Assembly (NCBI GenBank): GCA_035252115.1
Contig: DATFDJ010000194.1
Location: forward strand, 1-64,000
Origin: Nitrospira_C sp035252115
GTDB taxonomy: Bacteria; Nitrospirota; Nitrospiria; Nitrospirales; Nitrospiraceae
Reading direction: 5' to 3'
DNA length: 64,000 nucleotides
Under the pieces are notes generated by a model. It searched no databases. It saw only the letters and a program-made list of their open reading frames with translations, and was not told the DNA's origin. The position numbers and the translations under genes were made by a program. Below are positions 60,269-64,000 of this stretch, one piece after another. Numbering within the stretch: the first letter of the stretch is position 1; each line of letters opens with the position of its first letter.

Positions 60269-60566
60269 CCTCACCTGCCTCCCTCTCTTTGCATTCTCTG
60301 CCTGGACACATTGTAAAATTTTTCGGGATCAGGGTAGAGAGTTATTGACAACGATATTGCAGGAGCAGTATGAAACGAGCAGGCAATGGATTCTCTGTCC
60401 TTGTACTGCTTACTTCTTCTTCCCAACGATAAACCCTGTCGATAAGGAGGTGCTTGCGCCACAAGGTGCGGTGCTGTCTGTGCTGGTCACAACGGTGAAC
60501 CGGTTCAAGTGCATCGGATGAGCGTAACGACGACTTCTCAACCCTTTTTCCGACAAGGAGCATGCA
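60269..60566. other. intergenic region with a candidate promoter and broken frames
   Basis: About 300 bases. TTGACA (60345-60350) and TATGAA (60369-60374), spacer 18, could be a promoter. An open reading frame from about 60320 to 60532 and a 20-codon frame with a signal-peptide-like start (MKRAGNGFSVLVLLTSS, 60370) are visible, but neither is convincing. They could be remnants of a decayed small exported gene. Confidence 0.35.
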
Positions 60567-60944
60567 ATGGAAGATTTGGTTATTGAGGAGGAAGGTACTT
60601 CTTCGGCTCTCAAAATTACTCTCGGCGATTTTCTCGTTTTCATAAATTGGATGAATCAGACAGAGAAGGCCTTGGAGCGAGGCGAGGCTCTCCCGACCAC
60701 GCCCGAGCTCGATTCGGGCAAGGTGAAAGGCTGGATTCAGCTCGTGCAACGTCTCGAGGAACGGTACAGGAGGAGCGAGGAGAAGAAGATCGCGCTTGAG
60801 GCGAATGTCATCGCCCAAGAAGCTCAACTAGGACAACTCTTGTCACACCTGCATTCCAATATCGCTTCGCTATACGAGAATCTCGGGCAAGTGCAAAAAG
60901 CGGAAGAGGTGCGGCGCAGGGCAGAAGCCTTACACGTCGGCTGA
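60567..60944 (+). CDS. hypothetical coiled-coil protein, 125 aa
   Basis: Not recognised. The product is acidic, with an N-terminal patch (MEDLVIEEEGTSSALKITLGDFLVFINWMN) and a long coiled coil at about residues 55-120 (LVQRLEERYRRSEEKKIALEANVIAQEAQL). A good SD (AAGGAG) is seven bases before the ATG. No signal peptide. Possibly a structural or adaptor protein. Confidence 0.65.
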   Translation: MEDLVIEEEGTSSALKITLGDFLVFINWMNQTEKALERGEALPTTPELDSGKVKGWIQLVQRLEERYRRSEEKKIALEANVIAQEAQLGQLLSHLHSNIASLYENLGQVQKAEEVRRRAEALHVG

Positions 60945-61170
60945 TTGCTCGCTCCTATCGATCACCGCCGGGCTCTGCCGACATTCGACAGCGCGGAGCC
61001 GGGGGTTTTCCTCATCCGAAGGACAGGTGTTGGTGTGTCCTCCGGGCGTTCATTATCTTCCGTGCGTGATATTTCCCGCATTTTGTTTGTCCATCCACTG
61101 CCGTTGACTATAATGAGGCTTTGTAACCCGATCGCGTATCGGCACAACGCTGGTCGGAAAGCTGGTCTCA

Positions 61171-62100
61171 ATGATTACAGTTCTGTTGATTGAAGACAAC
61201 GAGGTTGACGCTCGGCTTACCCAGGACCTCCTCGCTGAATGGAGCATCGAGGAGTTTCAGATCACTCACGTGAACACACTCTCGGACGGGCTGGTTCAGT
61301 TGAGTCAGACCCGGTTCGACGCGATACTCTTGGATCTCTCGCTTCCGGATGCATTCGGTCTCCCTACCGTCCGGCAGATCCACGCCACGAATCCGTCCAT
61401 TCCTCTGGTCGTCTTGAGCGGTGTCAGCGACCAAACACTCGCTCTGCAGGCGGTTCAACAGGGTGCTCAGGATTATTTGGTCAAGGGGCAGGGACATCCT
61501 GAGCTTCTCGCCCGTGCCGTACGGTATGCCATCGAACGAAAACGGACCGAGGAGCGTTTGACCTATCTTGCACAATATGATCACCTGACGGGATTGGTGA
61601 ACCGAAGCCTGTTCCGGGATCGCCTGATCCAAGCCATGGCGCGCAGCAAGCGTCTCCAGCAACCGATCGGGCTGATGTTGCTGGATCTCGATCGTTTCAA
61701 ATCCGTGAACGATACCATGGGTCACGATATGGGAGACGAACTCTTGAAGGCGGTCGCCGAACGTTTGAAGAGTTGTGTGCGGGAAGTCGATACGGTCGCT
61801 CGTATGGGGGGGGACGAATTCACCATTATTTTGGAAGGATTGGCCTCGGAGTCCGGGATCGCGGTCGTGGCGAAACGGATCACCGAGTCGATCTCATCGA
61901 CATTCGAGTTGAAGGGTCGGTGTATTTCCATCGGAGTCAGTATCGGCATCACGGTATACCCGCACGACGATCATGGCGTGGATGAGCTTTTGAAGCACGC
62001 CGATGCGGCGATGTATCGTTCCAAGCAGCAAGGAGGCAGCGGCTTTCAGTTCCACGAGGCTTCCGGAGTGAGAGGATCTTCCCTGTTTACCGCTTCGTAG
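61171..62100 (+). CDS. response regulator-diguanylate cyclase
   Basis: Two-domain c-di-GMP synthase, 309 residues. Residues 1-125 form a receiver with the acidic pair in IEDNEVDARLTQ and the phospho-acceptor Asp in FDAILLDLSLPD, then VVLSGVSD and the conserved Lys in DYLVKGQG. Residues about 140-300 form a GGDEF domain: DHLTGLVNRSLFRDRL, LDLDRFKSVNDTMGHDMGDELL and the active site MGGDEF. The inhibitory I site RxxD (REVD) lies five residues before it, so product feedback is expected. No histidine kinase is adjacent. Confidence 0.94.
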   Translation: MITVLLIEDNEVDARLTQDLLAEWSIEEFQITHVNTLSDGLVQLSQTRFDAILLDLSLPDAFGLPTVRQIHATNPSIPLVVLSGVSDQTLALQAVQQGAQDYLVKGQGHPELLARAVRYAIERKRTEERLTYLAQYDHLTGLVNRSLFRDRLIQAMARSKRLQQPIGLMLLDLDRFKSVNDTMGHDMGDELLKAVAERLKSCVREVDTVARMGGDEFTIILEGLASESGIAVVAKRITESISSTFELKGRCISIGVSIGITVYPHDDHGVDELLKHADAAMYRSKQQGGSGFQFHEASGVRGSSLFTAS

Positions 62101-62125
62101 TTTCTTCCACGGTTCTGTCCCGAGA

Positions 62126-62938
62126 CTATCGCCCGATTTCAGAGAGGGGAGCATCGGTCACAAACACGGTGCCGCGTGGATTCGGGGCGAGGACATTCGA
62201 CTGGCTGAGCCTGTCGGCTTCGGGAGCCGGACAGGAGTCCGGCGTGAGCACAACTCCCCAGTGCTGATTGCCGACACAGCGATTCTCCACCAGCAATGCT
62301 CCGGCATAGTGGAATAGGAGCATGCCGCTGAGCATGTTCTCTTCGCACCGGTTCCGCACAAGTTCGGGATGGCTGCCGGCATCTCGGACCGCGATTCCGA
62401 AGTGATGATTTCTCCTGCAGAGATTGTCCGCCAACCGCGGCTGCGCCCCGGCAAAGACGAAAATTCCCGACTCGCGGTTATCGCAGACATCGTTGTTCGC
62501 GAGCGTCGGCCTCGATAGTGATCCGTAAATCACGACTCCAGAAAGTATTCCTTCCATAGCCCGGCAATGAGCGATGGTGCACGTGGAATCGAGCAGATTC
62601 ATCGCCGAGTGCTGGTCACTGCCCACATAGCGAAATGTGATGCCCGATATTCTGCCGGTTTTCACTTGCTGGAGATACAACGGTCCGGCTCGGCGAGAAA
62701 AAACCTGCACGATATCCCGGCTTGCACCGACCAACAAGATCGGTCGTTCGGACACAAAGATTTTGTCTTCATATATTCCGGCACGGACGAATACGAGATC
62801 GTGCTCGCCCGCCTCCTGGAGAGCTGCGCTCGGCCTTGGATACGCGGCGGGATCATGGGTATCGACGATCAACGTCTTTCCACCGAAGGGATTCGGCGGA
62901 GGCTCGTGGAGAACATCGACGGATTCCTGTGGAGTCAT
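62126..62938 (-). CDS. right-handed parallel beta-helix protein
   Basis: A 270-residue protein with beta-helix (NosD/pectate-lyase-like) repeats. After a Pro-rich N-terminus, repeat turns are visible as NNDVCDNRESGIFVF, DNLCRRNHHFGIAV, RNRCEENMLSGMLLF and ENRCVGNQHWGVVL. Similar proteins bind or cleave polysaccharide, or act in metal and cofactor assembly (NosD), but no active site can be assigned. No signal peptide is seen with this start. It is convergent with the diguanylate cyclase gene. Confidence 0.78.
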   Translation of the reverse strand: MTPQESVDVLHEPPPNPFGGKTLIVDTHDPAAYPRPSAALQEAGEHDLVFVRAGIYEDKIFVSERPILLVGASRDIVQVFSRRAGPLYLQQVKTGRISGITFRYVGSDQHSAMNLLDSTCTIAHCRAMEGILSGVVIYGSLSRPTLANNDVCDNRESGIFVFAGAQPRLADNLCRRNHHFGIAVRDAGSHPELVRNRCEENMLSGMLLFHYAGALLVENRCVGNQHWGVVLTPDSCPAPEADRLSQSNVLAPNPRGTVFVTDAPLSEIGR

Positions 62939-63213
62939 ACCTGCCTGGCTGGAATACGGCCTGTTGTCTGCTGTGATTTATCCCACCTGGTTCACTGAGA
63001 CAGGCTTGGACAGAACCACTCTTCGGAATTTGTCAAGCATGCCCGCCGTACAAAACTGTGTTAGGACGAGCACCGGCTTGAGATCCGAGAGAAAATATTG
63101 GAGCCAACCGCTTGGTTTTCCATTGTTCTTACCCTCTCGACTTGTTTTTGCGGTGGCATGGCGATTGCGAACGACATCCGCCGTCGGTTTGAGCTGTTCC
63201 GGAGGAACGAATC

Positions 63214-63720
63214 ATGATGAGCACCCCGCACCGCTTCACCGCAATCTCTATCCTGGCGCTGTCTCTCGGCCTGCCAACGGAGATGCTCCATGCTGCACCC
63301 ACACAGGTCCAAGACACCTCACGCCATCTGTACGATCGAGTGATGGAAGAATTCAAACATCGTGACTACGAAGCTGCACTCGCAGGATTTCGATTGTTCC
63401 TCGAGCTTCATGGGCAAACGGCATTGGCCGCCAACGCACAGTACTGGGTTGGAGAATGTCAGTATCGCATGGGCCGCTATCGAGACGCATTGAAATCTTT
63501 TTACAGCGTCATCTCGTACTATCCGCTCAGTCCCAAATTGGCGGCTTCGACGCTGAAGATCGGTCAAACTTACACCAGACTCAAGGATCCTGAAAAGGCG
63601 AGGATGATGTATGAGCGGGTGGTCGATCAATTTCCGGACAGCCCTGAAGCCGAGCTCGCGAGAAAGGCCCTTGAAGTGGATTCCGTGAGAGCCGACGCTC
63701 AAGTCCAACCCACCGAATAG
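63214..63720 (+). CDS. secreted TPR protein, CpoB/YbgF-like
   Basis: A 168-residue exported protein with signal peptide (AISILALSLGLPTEMLHAAP) and three tetratricopeptide repeats in the pattern of the CpoB/YbgF C-terminus (YDRVMEEFKHRDYEAALAGFRLFLELHG, ALAANAQYWVGECQYRMGRYRDALKSF, and KLAASTLKIGQTYTRLKDPEKARMMY). CpoB belongs to the Tol-Pal system; a pal gene is at 7255 but no tol genes are near either. It lacks the N-terminal coiled coil of full-length CpoB. SD GGAGGAA precedes the start. Confidence 0.82.
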   Translation: MMSTPHRFTAISILALSLGLPTEMLHAAPTQVQDTSRHLYDRVMEEFKHRDYEAALAGFRLFLELHGQTALAANAQYWVGECQYRMGRYRDALKSFYSVISYYPLSPKLAASTLKIGQTYTRLKDPEKARMMYERVVDQFPDSPEAELARKALEVDSVRADAQVQPTE

Positions 63721-63726
63721 CGCGCC

Positions 63727-64000
63727 TCACTCAGAGTCTCCCACACCCAAGATCGCCGCGAGTTGTTGAACCGTATAGCTGTGTTCCGCTTCCAAACTGG
63801 TTAACCTTACTCCTGCGGCCTGGACCACCGCCCGAATCTCACGCTGTGCGGTCTGTTGTTCGGCCTTCCCCTGTTCTTCCAACTGAACAACCTGCTCCAC
63901 GGTCCGCGATCCCGGATGGACCAGGACAAAATCCAATTGCCTGAGCGCCATACGACGAAGGACCTGGAGCCGCAGCGGTCTCTCGGCTTCGACACGAAAC
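63727..64000 (-). CDS. C-terminal part of a hypothetical protein (cut by the window edge)
   Basis: The frame is open to the window end, so the start lies outside; an internal ATG is at 63951. The visible 90 residues include FRVEAERPLRLQVLRRMALRQ, a helical, charged middle (VEQVVQLEEQGKAEQQTAQREIRAVVQ) and GVGDSE at the C-terminus. Possibly a coiled-coil or nucleoid-type protein. Not recognised. Confidence 0.5.
   Translation of the reverse strand, partial: FRVEAERPLRLQVLRRMALRQLDFVLVHPGSRTVEQVVQLEEQGKAEQQTAQREIRAVVQAAGVRLTSLEAEHSYTVQQLAAILGVGDSE

Noticed and set aside
60320..60532. Open frame ending VNRFKCIG and a 20-codon frame with signal-peptide-like start
   Set aside because: No good start/SD and no family; overlapping alternatives, so not listed as a gene.

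Overview
The window is a gene-dense bacterial chromosome segment whose gene content most resembles Nitrospira (Nitrospirota). That assignment is recognition-based: a CysNC/CysD/CysH set with a long siroheme sulfite/nitrite reductase fusion, PCP-reductase-domain proteins in what is otherwise a non-phototrophic gene set, GC-rich coding, and several conserved hypotheticals of the kind seen in that genus. No marker such as nitrite oxidoreductase or rRNA lies here, so it is an inference. No prophage, complete insertion sequence or CRISPR array is visible; only the first ~140 bases look like the end of a mobile element.

Layout. 1-8,500: mixed single genes (zinc-ribbon membrane protein, phosphoglycerate mutase, a translationally coupled metallopeptidase/ATP-grasp pair, TtcA, MsrA, PilZ, Pal) and two tiny genes at 8,179-8,508. 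8,700-11,830: tRNA-Arg and the chain trmI-SDR-aroE-aroK. 12,200-18,500: a sigma-70 factor, htrA-lipB-gdhA with overlapping ends, an exported truncated haemoglobin divergent from a LysR regulator. 18,650-22,500: D,D-carboxypeptidase behind two small genes, and a VCBS-repeat lipoprotein. 22,560-33,400: a long minus-strand aromatic amino acid and housekeeping run, pheA-hisC-aroF-tyrA-aroA-cmk-plsC-rpsA-sppA-HU-PCP_red. 33,560-36,500: yebC-ruvA-(secreted Cys-repeat protein)-ruvB. 36,600-39,210: a His-rich membrane protein and an Mrp/zinc-ribbon-PCP_red pair. 39,430-46,950: the sulfate assimilation operon headed by an Rrf2 regulator with its own palindromic operator. 47,350-51,680: a Fis-type regulator, HU, tRNA-Val, thrS-infC-rpmI-rplT. 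51,750-58,105: fmt-rsmB-rpe followed by an archaeal-type pheS-pheT. 58,190-64,000: initiator tRNA, a lytic transglycosylase, PilZ, a diguanylate cyclase, a beta-helix protein, a TPR protein and a partial gene.

How genes cooperate. AroE/AroK, DAHP synthase, AroA, PheA, TyrA and HisC supply much of the shikimate, phenylalanine and tyrosine routes. CysD/CysNC activate sulfate, CysH reduces APS (it has the iron-sulfur cysteine pattern), and the 822-residue reductase with a C-terminal TusA-like domain makes and perhaps passes on sulfide. thrS, infC, rpmI, rplT, fmt, rsmB, tRNA-fMet, pheST and rpsA form translation blocks. The most interesting items are the archaeal-type phenylalanyl-tRNA synthetase, the multi-repeat PCP_red proteins coupled to Mrp, the two-motif sulfite reductase-HEPN-like-TusA fusion with a degenerate APS kinase and a non-canonical TrpD-like protein in the same operon, and two sets of tiny membrane/zinc-ribbon gene pairs.
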